Of a stretch of DNA of 64,000 nucleotides, positions 44,945 through 57,300 are shown piece by piece. The DNA comes from Corynebacterium kefirresidentii. Its GTDB lineage: Bacteria; Actinomycetota; Actinomycetes; Mycobacteriales; Mycobacteriaceae. The position numbers and the translations under genes were made by a program. The DNA is taken from contig NGUZ01000004.1 in NCBI GenBank assembly GCA_002154655.1, positions 54,146-118,145 of the forward strand. The letters are read 5' to 3'. Position 1 is the first letter of the stretch; each line of letters starts with the position of its first letter. The notes beneath the pieces were generated by a model that was not told the origin of the DNA, ran no database searches, and saw only the letters and a program-made list of their open reading frames with translations.

Positions 44945-45946
44945 TTAAACCTCCTGCTGGGTGGGTCGAGCGAACGGAGTGGCAGCACCGGCACCGGCAC
45001 TGGCAGCAGCACCGCCGGCGGTGGGGGCACCAGTGGAGCCGTGGTACTGGACGGCGTCGCCAGTAAGCTCCATGAAAGCATCCTCTAGGGAGGCGCGCTT
45101 GAGGCTGAGCTCATTAAGCGGCACTCCGGTGGAGTACGCCAGCTGACCCACGAAATCCGTGGTCTGGTTGGCAATCACCAAGCGGGGGCGGCCTTCCTCG
45201 TCGGTGGACTCGGTAAAGGAGATTCCCTCGGCGCGCAGAGCAGAGCCAAAGGCATCGAGATGATCGGAGCGCACCAGCACGGAGGACTCCGAGTGGTCCT
45301 TCACAAAGTCATAGGTGGGCTGGTCCGCTACCAAGCGGCCCTTACCAATGACCACGAGGTGATCGGCGGTTTGGGACATCTCCGACAGCAGGTGGGAAGA
45401 AATCAAAATGGTGCGGCCCTCTTTGGCTAGGGCACGTACCAGCTGACGAACCCAACGAATGCCCTCCGGGTCGAGGCCGTTGACCGGCTCGTCCAAAATG
45501 AGGATGCCCGGGTCACCGAGCAGTGCGCCGGCGAGGCCCAAGCGCTGGCCCATGCCGAGGGAGAAGCCGCCGACTTTCTTACCGGCGACGTCGGAAAGCC
45601 CTACCAGCCCCAAGACCTCGTCAACGCGGGAAGTAGAAATGCCATTGGACTGTGCGATCCATTTCAGGTGATTAGCGGCGCTGCGGTTGCGGTGCACTGC
45701 CTTGGCATCGAGCAAGGCACCCACCTCACGCAGGGGCTGCTTGAGCTCGTGGTAGTGCTTGCCGTTAATGCGCGCCTTGCCGGCCGTAGGAGCATCCAAG
45801 CCGAGGATCATGCGCATGGTGGTGGATTTGCCCGCGCCATTGGGGCCTAGGAACCCGGTGACCATGCCGGGTTTTACCTGAAAGGTGAGATCATCAACGG
45901 CGCGGACAGACTTATATTGTTTAGTCAGTCCTTCTACTTCGATCAT
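44945..45946 (-). CDS. ABC transporter ATP-binding protein (drug/bacitracin export type)
   Basis: 333 residues from ATG 45946. Visible motifs: Walker A GFLGPNGAGKSTTMR, signature SLGMGQRLGLAGAL, Walker B ILILDEPVNGLDPEGI and the H-loop ISSHLLSEM. The last 35 residues are a Gly/Ala/Pro-rich tail. The start codon abuts a perfect palindrome and has no Shine-Dalgarno sequence, so expression may be controlled at or near the start. It forms an exporter with the permease that follows. Confidence 0.93.
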   Translation of the reverse strand: MIEVEGLTKQYKSVRAVDDLTFQVKPGMVTGFLGPNGAGKSTTMRMILGLDAPTAGKARINGKHYHELKQPLREVGALLDAKAVHRNRSAANHLKWIAQSNGISTSRVDEVLGLVGLSDVAGKKVGGFSLGMGQRLGLAGALLGDPGILILDEPVNGLDPEGIRWVRQLVRALAKEGRTILISSHLLSEMSQTADHLVVIGKGRLVADQPTYDFVKDHSESSVLVRSDHLDAFGSALRAEGISFTESTDEEGRPRLVIANQTTDFVGQLAYSTGVPLNELSLKRASLEDAFMELTGDAVQYHGSTGAPTAGGAAASAGAGAATPFARPTQQEV

Positions 45947-45961
45947 GGCACTAGAGTGCCA
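45946..45961. promoter_or_regulatory. Palindrome at the ABC ATPase start codon
   Basis: TGGCACT-AG-AGTGCCA is a perfect 16-base inverted repeat whose edge is the last base of the start codon. No ribosome site lies in it. It could be an operator over the transcription start or a hairpin that hides the start. Confidence 0.45.
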
Positions 45962-45975
45962 TAAATCTGGCAACT

Positions 45976-46470
45976 TTACCTGTTTAATGCCTCCATACTC
46001 TCCCGCAGGGTGGGAAAGGAACGGCGGAAGGCAGCCAATAATGGGAGGGTCTCCACCTCGTCGAAAGGCACCCAGCGCAGCTCATAGGACTCTTCATTAG
46101 CTGTAGTAGGAAGCGGAACACCGGTGCGCGTGCGCGCGAGCACGGTGGTATAGGTCCACTCCCCCGGTAGATCCCCCGCTGCGGGATAAGGCCCGGCCGT
46201 GACTTGCGCATCGAGTACCTCTACATCGTGGGGTGCAATCGCGCATTCTTCCTGGGTTTCGCGCAACGCAGCCTGGGTCGGTGTCTCCGTAAAATCACGG
46301 GCACCACCCGGAATCCCCCATGTATCGCCGTGATTGGTCCACGCGGCACGGTGTTGGAGAAGCACCTTGCGCCCGGCAACAAGAAAGAGGCCGGCGGCAC
46401 CGAATTTTCCCCAGACCCGAATGCCGCCAGGACCTGCCGCCCAGCCGTCTCCACTGTGAGGATTATGCAT
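45976..46470 (-). CDS. Nudix hydrolase (MutT-like)
   Basis: 164-residue hydrolase of nucleoside diphosphate-linked compounds. The Nudix box is complete: GGARDFTETPTQAALRETQEECAI, with the G-x5-E-x7-RE-x2-EE pattern. I start at ATG 46470 (MHNPHSGDGW); a GTG six codons upstream is possible. In C. glutamicum a mutT-like gene likewise stands next to glnX. Substrate not readable. Confidence 0.9.
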   Translation of the reverse strand: MHNPHSGDGWAAGPGGIRVWGKFGAAGLFLVAGRKVLLQHRAAWTNHGDTWGIPGGARDFTETPTQAALRETQEECAIAPHDVEVLDAQVTAGPYPAAGDLPGEWTYTTVLARTRTGVPLPTTANEESYELRWVPFDEVETLPLLAAFRRSFPTLRESMEALNR

Positions 46471-46540
46471 GCTGCCTATCCTAGCCACACACGCGGGTAT
46501 ATGGTGGCGCCCAGCACACTGCGGACGCTATTCTGAGTTA

Positions 46541-47985
46541 ATGACCGAGCAGGCAGTCCGGGCAGAAAGCGTGCACAACGAGCACGCTCACCCGAGCGAT
46601 CACTGGCTCGATGAGGTCACTGCGCCCACCGGCCCGGCCTTCAGCGGGCTCAGCAGCCGCGCCATGCAATGGTTCGCAGGCCCGGCACGCCTGATGCGCC
46701 GCTTTTACTACTTTGCCTCCACCACCCCAGGCAAGCTTTTTACGGTCACGCTCATCCTCACCGTGGCCCTGGGCGCTGCCGGCTTATCGATGTCCCAATC
46801 TTCCGCCGCCCGCCACTCCGATTTGGACGAGCTGCTAAGCACCACCGAACCGATGTCGAATGCGGCGCACCACCTTTATAGTTCGCTTTCGGTGGCCGAT
46901 ACCGTGGCCACCACCGGCTTCGTACAGGCCGGTGTGGAATCAGAGCAAAATCGCGATAGCTATAACGAAGCCATCGATGCGGCTTCGGTGGCAGCCACCG
47001 AATCCGTGCTGGGTACCACGCAGGAAGATGGCCGCGTGCGCGAGCTGGTGACCTTTATCCAGCGCGAGCTGCCCGTCTATACCTCGATGGTGGAAAAGGC
47101 GCGTTCTAATCACCGGGCGGGCAATGCGGTAGCTAACTCCTATATGTCCAATGCCTCTGCACTCATGCGCGAGCATATTCTGCCGGCCGCCTCCGAGCTT
47201 TTCCAACTGACCACCGCCAAGGTAAACCAGCAGCAGCAAAAGCTCACTTCGCCGCAGTGGGTGCCGCTCTCCGGCCTCTTTGCCGCGCTCTTTTTCCTCG
47301 TTGTGGCCCAGTGGTGGCTGTGGCGCCAGACCCGCCGGCGTTTTAATCGTGGCTTTTTGACGGCCAGCGTGCTGCTCTTCCTGGCCATTTCTTGGGTAGC
47401 ACTATCCAACCTCGCTACCTGGTCCACCGGCCACCAGGGCTTTGAGACAGCCTCGCGCCCATGGGATTCGCTGACGGCTTCGCGTATTGAGGCGCAGCAG
47501 GCGCGCACCTCTGAAACCCTGGCGCTGGTGCTGCGTTCCTCCGAGGAGGATACGATGGTGCGCTTTTCCAGCTCGATTAACTCCATCGAAATGGCCTTGC
47601 AGGATTATGAGGACGCCCTCAATGATGAGGACGTGGAGGTCACCGACCCCGAACTCATCCACAGCGCCCGGGCGGCCGCCGAGCAGTGGCGTGGCACCCA
47701 CGATAAGCTCATGGGCGCGCTGAAAGACGGCGACTATGATGAAGCCATCTACCAGGCCACGGCCACCGAGCCCAAGGACGGTGAGATGACCACGGCGCGT
47801 TCCTATGACGAGCTCGACGCGGAGCTCTCCGATCTCATCAGTCAGGCGCGCGTCGCTATGCGCAGCTACCTGGAACGCGGCCTGACCGCCATGACCGCGG
47901 TGTCCTCGGCCGTATTCTTGCTGACCTTGTGCGCCATTATCGCCGTGTGGCTGGGTATCCGTCCCCGATTGCAGGAGTACCTCTA

Positions 47986-47986
<1 letters not shown>
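46541..47986 (+). CDS. glnX: Membrane protein GlnX (PknG signalling)
   Basis: 481-residue polytopic membrane protein. Hydrophobic segments: LFTVTLILTVALGAAGLSM (about 66-85), LSGLFAALFFLVVAQWWLW (about 245-263), FLTASVLLFLAISWVALSNL (about 272-292) and TAVSSAVFLLTLCAIIAVWLG (about 452-472), with an extracytoplasmic helical domain between the first two. In C. glutamicum GlnX and the lipoprotein GlnH are needed for PknG to act on OdhI in response to amino acids. Start chosen at ATG 46541. The stop overlaps the glnH ATG as TAATG. Confidence 0.88.
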
Positions 47987-51569
<3,583 letters not shown>

Positions 51570-51613
51570 TCTGCCTTCCTGCTACCAGCCAACAGGGTGC
51601 AGAAAACTAGAGA

Positions 51614-51646
51614 AGGGGCGCGCGGTCTTTTAAACCACACGCCCCT
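51614..51646. terminator. Bidirectional terminator between pknG and ackA
   Basis: AGGGGCG-CGCGGT pairs with ACCACA-CGCCCCT (two wobble-type pairs) around CTTTTAA, midway between two convergent genes. Confidence 0.7.
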
Positions 51647-51688
51647 GTGTTCAAAGTCCGGTCACTGCCTCCGGACGGAGAAACTGTT

Positions 51689-52912
51689 TTACTTGTAGAG
51701 GCCAGCCTCACGCGCCATTGCGGCGATTTCGGCGGACTTCTGGGCGATAGCCAGCTCCTCATTGGTCGGAACGACAAAAACCTTGACCGGGGAATCCTCG
51801 GTGGAGATCATGCGCGGCTGGTCCGAACGGACCAGGTTGCGCTCCTTATCAAAGTGGATGCCATACATATCCAGGTTGTACAGGGAGTCCTGACGAACCT
51901 CGGTATCGTTCTCGCCCACACCGGCGGTAAAGGTGATGGCGTCCACGCGGCCTAGGGCAATCATGTAGGAACCGATGAAGCGGCGCAGCTGGTGGATGTA
52001 GATGTTATAAGCCAGCCAAGCGTCCTGGTCTTCGTTGTCGATGCGCTCGCGCAGCGTACGGAAGTCGTTAACGCCAGAAATGCCCTTCACACCGGACTGC
52101 TTGTTGAGCAGGTTGTCAATCTCATCCACGCTCATGCCCGCCTGGCGAACGAGGTGGAAGATGATGCCCGGGTCAATGTCACCGGAACGGGTACCCATAG
52201 CCAGACCGGCCAACGGGGTCAGGCCCATCGAGGTATCGATGGCGCGGCCATTGCGGATGGCCGCAGCAGAAGCACCGTTGCCCAGGTGAAGAGTGATCTG
52301 GTGGGTGTGCATTGGGTCGCGGCCCAAAAGGGCCGGTACCTGCTGGGAGACGAACTCGTGAGAGGTGCCGTGGAAGCCGTAGCGACGGATATCGTACTTG
52401 GATGCCACCTCATTGTTGATGGCATATAGCGCAGCTGCCGGCGGCAGGGTGTTGAAGAACGCGGTATCGAAGACGGCAACGTGCGGGATATCCGGCAGCA
52501 TCTTGCGGGCCACGCGGATGCCGTCCAGGTTGGCCGGGTTGTGCAGCGGAGCCAGCGGGATGAGGTCTTCAATCATGGACTCAATCTGGTCCACGATGAG
52601 CTGTGGCTCGGAGAAGAGGCGGCCGCCGTGAACAACACGGTGACCAACGGCGATAACATCCACGTCGGTCGGACCAACGTTGTGCTCGCTCATGATGGCA
52701 AAAGCGCGCTCAAGGCCGAAGGAGTGAGTAGGGATTTCCAGCTCTTCCTTGTACTTCTCGCCACCGGTCTTAACGGTGACGGCGCCGAGGGGCTCGCCAA
52801 CCTGCTCGACCAAACCAGAGACCAGCGGGGTATCCGTGGCGCTGGACTCGGGATCGACCAGCTGGAATTTAACGGAGGAAGAACCTGAGTTAAGGACCAG
52901 AACGTATGACAT
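51689..52912 (-). CDS. ackA: Acetate kinase
   Basis: Converts acetyl phosphate plus ADP to acetate and ATP, and the reverse during acetate uptake. The 407-residue protein has the opening [14 protein letters not shown], the [15 protein letters not shown] signature and FTAGVGEND. Length is normal for the ASKHA fold. The ATG is the base after the pta stop, so pta-ackA is one transcript, as in C. glutamicum, where it also adjoins pknG. Confidence 0.97.
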   Translation of the reverse strand: MSYVLVLNSGSSSVKFQLVDPESSATDTPLVSGLVEQVGEPLGAVTVKTGGEKYKEELEIPTHSFGLERAFAIMSEHNVGPTDVDVIAVGHRVVHGGRLFSEPQLIVDQIESMIEDLIPLAPLHNPANLDGIRVARKMLPDIPHVAVFDTAFFNTLPPAAALYAINNEVASKYDIRRYGFHGTSHEFVSQQVPALLGRDPMHTHQITLHLGNGASAAAIRNGRAIDTSMGLTPLAGLAMGTRSGDIDPGIIFHLVRQAGMSVDEIDNLLNKQSGVKGISGVNDFRTLRERIDNEDQDAWLAYNIYIHQLRRFIGSYMIALGRVDAITFTAGVGENDTEVRQDSLYNLDMYGIHFDKERNLVRSDQPRMISTEDSPVKVFVVPTNEELAIAQKSAEIAAMAREAGLYK

Positions 52913-54286
52913 TTATTTCTCTCCAGCCTGAATAGCGGTGATTGCAACGGTGTTGATGATGTCCGGAACAGTCGCGCCACGGGACAGATCGTTGACCGGC
53001 TTGTTCAACCCCTGCAGGATCGGGCCCACGGCCAGGGCGCCGCCAGTGCGCTGCGCGGTCTTGTAGCCGATGTTGCCGGCTTCCAGGTCTGGGAAGATGA
53101 AGACGTTGGCCTGGCCGGCGACCTCGGAGTCGGGCATCTTCTTCTTGGCCACGCCCGGGTCGCAGGCGGCGTCGAACTGCAGCGGGCCGTCGACCTTGAG
53201 GTCGCCGTTGATCTGGCGGGCGGCCTCCACGGCGGCCACGGCGCGGTCCACGTCCGGGCCGGAGCCGGAGGTGCCGGTGGAGTAGGACAGCACGGCCACG
53301 CGCGGGTCTATGCCGAACTGGGCCGCGGTCTTCGCGGAGACGGCGGCGATCTCACCGAGCTGCTCGGCGGTCGGGTTCGGGTTGACCGCGCAGTCGCCGA
53401 AGGCCCACAGGCGGCCGCGCATGACCATCAAGAAGATGGAGGAGACCACAGAAGCGTTCGGCTTGGTCTTGATGATCTGGAAGGAAGGCTTAATGGTGTG
53501 GGCGGTGGTGTGGGCAGCGCCGGAGACCATGCCATCGGCCAAGCCCTTGTGCACCATCATGGTGGCGAAGTAGGAGATGTCCTTCATCGTTTCGCGAGCC
53601 TGCTCGAGGGTGACACCCTTCTTCTTGCGCAGCTCGGCGAAGTCGGCAGCGAATTCCTCGGCCAGCGGGGACTCGAGGTGGTTGATGATCTCGGCACCAG
53701 CCAAGTCGAGCTTGAGCTCTTCGGCGCGGGCCTTGATATCGGCCTCGTTGCCCAGGATGGTCAGCTTGGCAACCTTATCGCGCAGCACCACGTGTGCGGC
53801 CTCGAGGATACGGTCATCGTCCCCCTCAGGCAGAACGATGTGAGAACCGGCGGCGCGGGCCTGGTCAATGAGCTGCTTCTGGAAGAGGTCTGCGGACATG
53901 ACCGGCTCGACGTTGAGGTTAATCTGGCGGGCCAGCGCCTCGCCGTCCTGGAGATGGTCTGGGGTGACAACGCCGGCGACGGTCGCCTGCACGTCCTTGG
54001 CGTGGCGGACCGCGAGTTCGGCCGCGCCCTTTTCTTGCTCGGCTACGAACAGCAGCGGCACGCCGACGGCGGCGGCAGCTACGGAGTCGAAGTGGGTGTC
54101 GCCGGTGCCCTGAATAACTACGGGGCCATCGGCGGTAAGTTCCGCAGCGACGACGTCGGCGAGCTTCGGGTTGAGCTCATCCAGAGCGCGCAGCTGCGCG
54201 TCTAGCTGGTGGGCAGTTTCCGCAAGGTTGAGGTCGGCAAAATCACGACCTACGACACTGACAAGGACAGAACGAGCATTAGACAT
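52913..54286 (-). CDS. pta: Phosphate acetyltransferase
   Basis: Interconverts acetyl-CoA and acetyl phosphate. The 457-residue product has a short N-terminal regulatory region (about 120 residues, with a DRTGG-type remnant) and the catalytic domain: AGSHIVLPEGDDDRILEAA, SGAAHTTAHTIKPSFQIIKT, FGDCAVNPNPTAEQLGEIA, SYSTGTSGSG and the closing QGLNKPVNDLSRGA. AAGG lies about nine bases before the ATG. Upstream are 150 AT-leaning bases that should carry the carbon-source promoter. Confidence 0.96.
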   Translation of the reverse strand: MSNARSVLVSVVGRDFADLNLAETAHQLDAQLRALDELNPKLADVVAAELTADGPVVIQGTGDTHFDSVAAAAVGVPLLFVAEQEKGAAELAVRHAKDVQATVAGVVTPDHLQDGEALARQINLNVEPVMSADLFQKQLIDQARAAGSHIVLPEGDDDRILEAAHVVLRDKVAKLTILGNEADIKARAEELKLDLAGAEIINHLESPLAEEFAADFAELRKKKGVTLEQARETMKDISYFATMMVHKGLADGMVSGAAHTTAHTIKPSFQIIKTKPNASVVSSIFLMVMRGRLWAFGDCAVNPNPTAEQLGEIAAVSAKTAAQFGIDPRVAVLSYSTGTSGSGPDVDRAVAAVEAARQINGDLKVDGPLQFDAACDPGVAKKKMPDSEVAGQANVFIFPDLEAGNIGYKTAQRTGGALAVGPILQGLNKPVNDLSRGATVPDIINTVAITAIQAGEK

Positions 54287-54435
54287 GCGACGAACCTTTC
54301 ATTCGCTGTCACGGGGCAATATTCACAGCAAAAGTGCTGTATATCGCTCAGTAATTTGTTTAGTGACCTCCTCTACCCTACTTCAGAATGCCCATTTTTT
54401 CCGATTCGCGTAGATGTAAAACAGGTCACTCATGA

Positions 54436-55422
54436 CTATAAGTTTTGGGCAGAATCCTCGATCGCGCGCTTAACCGCAGCTACGGACTTTTCCAGGGCCT
54501 TGGTTTCCCAGTCGTCCAGGTCCACCGGGACGCGCCGGAGGACCCCCGAACGCCCGATCAAACATGGCAGGGAGACCGCGACGTCACCGTCGTAACCGTA
54601 TTCGCCGTGCAGGGTGGTCGAGACCGGGAAGATGGCGCGCTCATCGAGCAGGACCGCCCGCGCCAGGCGCATGGCCGAGGCGGCGACGCCGGCGTTGGTC
54701 CAGCCCTTGGAGTGGAAGACCTGATAGGCGGCTTCGACGACGCGCTCGGCCAGGTCCTCCGAGTCGAGCTGGGCGCCGGGGAAGTAGTCGCCGAGCCGGG
54801 CAGCGGGAATCCCCGCCACGGACAAGTGGGACAGGACTGGGAAGGCGGCCATGCCGTGCTCGCCCATCATGTAGCCGTCGACGGAGTCGGGGCTAATCCC
54901 CAGATCGTCGGCGACCAGGCGGCGCAGGCGGGACGAGTCCAGCATGGTGCCGGTGGCGAAGATCTTGTGCTCCGGGTAGTCGAATTCGTTCTGGGCAATC
55001 CAGACGATGGTATCGGCCGGGTTGGTGATGAAGATGAGCACGGGGCCGGCCTCTTTGTCGGCCACGTTCGCGCACACCTCGCGCATGATCCCGCGGGTGA
55101 TATCGCCGTTGACGGGCGCGAGCGCCGCCCGGTCCGGGTTGGCATCGGGGTTGTCGGGGTCCACGATCATCGACGGGCCGGCGGCCGAAATGACGACGTC
55201 GGCGTCCGTGCACTCGGAGTAGTCGCCGCGGCGCACGCGCGGGACGAAGCTACCGGGCACACCGGTCAGGTGGTGTTGGTCGAGGGCCTCGCCGTAGGCA
55301 ATGTCGGGGTCGCTATCGATGACCACAATGTCGGCAAACAAGCCGGAATGTACCGCCTCTGCCAGCACGTAGGAACCTACGTGGCCCGCTCCGGTGATAA
55401 CAAGCTTGGCTGGTCGGTTCAT
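54436..55422 (-). CDS. L-lactate dehydrogenase-like 2-hydroxyacid dehydrogenase
   Basis: NAD-dependent member of the LDH/MDH superfamily, 328 residues from ATG 55422 with GAAAGGA ahead. It shows the nucleotide fold VITGAGHVGSYVLAEAV, Asp in VVIDSDPD (NAD choice), the catalytic pair in GTMLDSSRLRRLV and His in MGEHGMAAFP. The substrate loop reads DPDNPDANPDR, longer and unlike the classic QKPGETR of lactate dehydrogenases; it resembles the DNPTGDR loop of L-2-hydroxyisocaproate dehydrogenase. Lactate or a larger 2-oxoacid are both possible. Lies between pta and the amino-acid transporter, with notably GC-rich codons. Confidence 0.85.
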   Translation of the reverse strand: MNRPAKLVITGAGHVGSYVLAEAVHSGLFADIVVIDSDPDIAYGEALDQHHLTGVPGSFVPRVRRGDYSECTDADVVISAAGPSMIVDPDNPDANPDRAALAPVNGDITRGIMREVCANVADKEAGPVLIFITNPADTIVWIAQNEFDYPEHKIFATGTMLDSSRLRRLVADDLGISPDSVDGYMMGEHGMAAFPVLSHLSVAGIPAARLGDYFPGAQLDSEDLAERVVEAAYQVFHSKGWTNAGVAASAMRLARAVLLDERAIFPVSTTLHGEYGYDGDVAVSLPCLIGRSGVLRRVPVDLDDWETKALEKSVAAVKRAIEDSAQNL

Positions 55423-55470
55423 GATTTTCCTTTCGACGAGTAGTGAAACAAGAAGGTCTCTCGGCAAGCG

Positions 55471-55502
55471 AAAAACCGCCGACCTCGAGTGTAGGCCGGC
55501 GG
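55471..55502 (-). terminator. Terminator after the HAAAP transporter gene
   Basis: CCGCCGGCC and GGTCGGCGG (one wobble) form a stem on the minus strand, followed by TTTTTCG. It separates the transporter from the dehydrogenase gene, whose start is only 49 bases further. Confidence 0.8.
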
Positions 55503-55511
55503 CAGCAGCGC

Positions 55512-56861
55512 TTACAGGGAGTGGAAGATGGAGAAGAAGATGGTTGCCACGGCCACCAGACCAATGAAGGTGGTGAACCAGTTGGACGGCTTGCCGCGGA
55601 AGCGCTTAAGCGCGTCCACCTTGTGGATGGCCCACATCGGAATCAGGAAGAGCAGGACGGCAATGGCCGGGCCACACAGGGTCTCAATCATGCCCAGGAT
55701 GGACGGGTCGGCCCAGGCGACCAGGATGCAGGTCACCAGGATGAAGATAAGCGAGCCGGTCTCCAGCGCGCGGCTGTGGGTGAACTTGGTGTTGCCAGCG
55801 ACGTGGTTGCCGGTCACCACCAAGCCCTCGACGGAATCCGCCGCGCCCAGGTAGTGGCCCAGGAAGGACTTGCAGATGGCCACCAACGCCACGATGGGGG
55901 CTACCCATTGCAGGAAGGGGGCATCGAAGTGGTTGGCCAGGTAGGACAGGATGGTGATGTTTTGCTCCTTGGCCTCGGCCAGGTTTTCCGGCGACAGGGA
56001 CAGGGCGCAGGAGAAGACGAAGAACATCACGACGATGACCATGAGGCCTTCGGCCGCCGCCAGGACCTGGCCGGTCTTCTTATCCGCCCACTTGTCGCCG
56101 TACTCCTGGCGCTTCTCGGAGGCGAAGGAGGAGATGATCGGCGAGTGATTGAAGGAGAAGACCATCACCGGCACCAGCAGCATCAGCGTGGTGGCCAGGC
56201 CGTTGCCGGAGGCCTCCCGCGCGACGTCCAAGTCGAAGGTCGAGAATAACGTGGTGTTCCAGCGTGGGATGAGGTAGAGCGTCAGGAAAATCAACACGGC
56301 GATGAAGGGGAAGGCCAGCGCGGACATCACCTTGACCACGATTTCCTGGCCCATCTTCACCACGAAGATGAGGCCGCCGACCAGCAGGGTGGCCAGTACC
56401 CAGCGCGGCCAGGGATCGACGTGCAGCTGGTGGATAAGGAAGGACTCCAGGGTGTTGGTCAGCGTGACCGCGTAGACCAACACCAGAGGGTAGACCGCCA
56501 CGAAGTAGAGGACGGACATCACGACGCCGGCGTTGGCTCCGAAGTGCTCCTCCATGACGTCGGTCAGGTGGGACTTCGGATCGGAGCCGGACAGGACCAG
56601 TCGGGTCATCGCGCGGTGGGCCCAGAATGTCATCGGGAAGGCGATGATGGTCATGATGATCAGCGGGATAATTCCGCCGATGCCCGCGTTGATGGGCAGG
56701 AACATGACGCCGGCGCCGATGGCGGTGCCAAACAGGCTCAGCGTCCAGATGGTATCGGTTTTGCCCCAGCCGGGGGCCTTGTCAGCGCTGTCGGCGCTAC
56801 CCAGCGCCGTGGTGGTTGGTGCCCGCCGGGAGTCGGCGACCTCAGGAGGGATGACGGACAT
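55512..56861 (-). CDS. Amino-acid transporter, HAAAP family (serine/threonine type)
   Basis: 449-residue polytopic membrane protein with 11 hydrophobic helices. It opens with TDTIWTLSLFGTAIGAGVMFLPINAGIGG, the unwound first helix of this family, and contains VFSFNHSPIISSFA and DSVEGLVVTGNHV. Closest in pattern to SdaC/TdcC-type Ser/Thr-proton symporters. Divergent from the threonine dehydratase gene across 439 bases, which supports Ser or Thr as cargo. Substrate is inferred. Confidence 0.87.
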   Translation of the reverse strand: MSVIPPEVADSRRAPTTTALGSADSADKAPGWGKTDTIWTLSLFGTAIGAGVMFLPINAGIGGIIPLIIMTIIAFPMTFWAHRAMTRLVLSGSDPKSHLTDVMEEHFGANAGVVMSVLYFVAVYPLVLVYAVTLTNTLESFLIHQLHVDPWPRWVLATLLVGGLIFVVKMGQEIVVKVMSALAFPFIAVLIFLTLYLIPRWNTTLFSTFDLDVAREASGNGLATTLMLLVPVMVFSFNHSPIISSFASEKRQEYGDKWADKKTGQVLAAAEGLMVIVVMFFVFSCALSLSPENLAEAKEQNITILSYLANHFDAPFLQWVAPIVALVAICKSFLGHYLGAADSVEGLVVTGNHVAGNTKFTHSRALETGSLIFILVTCILVAWADPSILGMIETLCGPAIAVLLFLIPMWAIHKVDALKRFRGKPSNWFTTFIGLVAVATIFFSIFHSL

Positions 56862-57300
56862 GGTGTGTTCGACCCTTTCGACGTGTTCCCCGCAGCCCTA
56901 CGCGAAAGAACGGGCCGATAGAGAACTATTTATCACTTCAGAGTCCATCCTCCGGAAAATGCCGCGGTATTGCTATGCGCAAACTCACATTTGATGATTA
57001 ATTATTATCACATCCCTGAAATGAGAACTTTTCCGCAGGGATCCGTTATAGTAATTAGCCACACTCGGTTCTGAAATAGTTTTTACCTAATAGCCAACAG
57101 GAACCACGCGAAAGCCCACCCAGGCTGCACCGACCCCAATCGCCCCCCTAAAAATCCCCTGGGGAAACGGTGTTTCGCCCTAAGGCCGCACCTCCCCCGC
57201 CGGCTGCCCCCGACTATTGGGCATGTCACGGAAAAACCGGGCACTATGACCAAAATCAAAGCCCTTTTACCCAGGTCAGATACCTTATACCATCGGAGGT
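56862..57300. other. Divergent promoter region between HAAAP transporter and ilvA
   Basis: 439 bases without a gene. The part from 56990 to 57100 is AT-rich (ATTATTATCACATC). Just before ilvA, TATACC (57286-57291) is a -10-like box nine bases from the ATG, and GGAGGT directly abuts the ATG, too close to serve as a normal ribosome site. No leader peptide, T-box or clear attenuator was seen. Confidence 0.5.
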
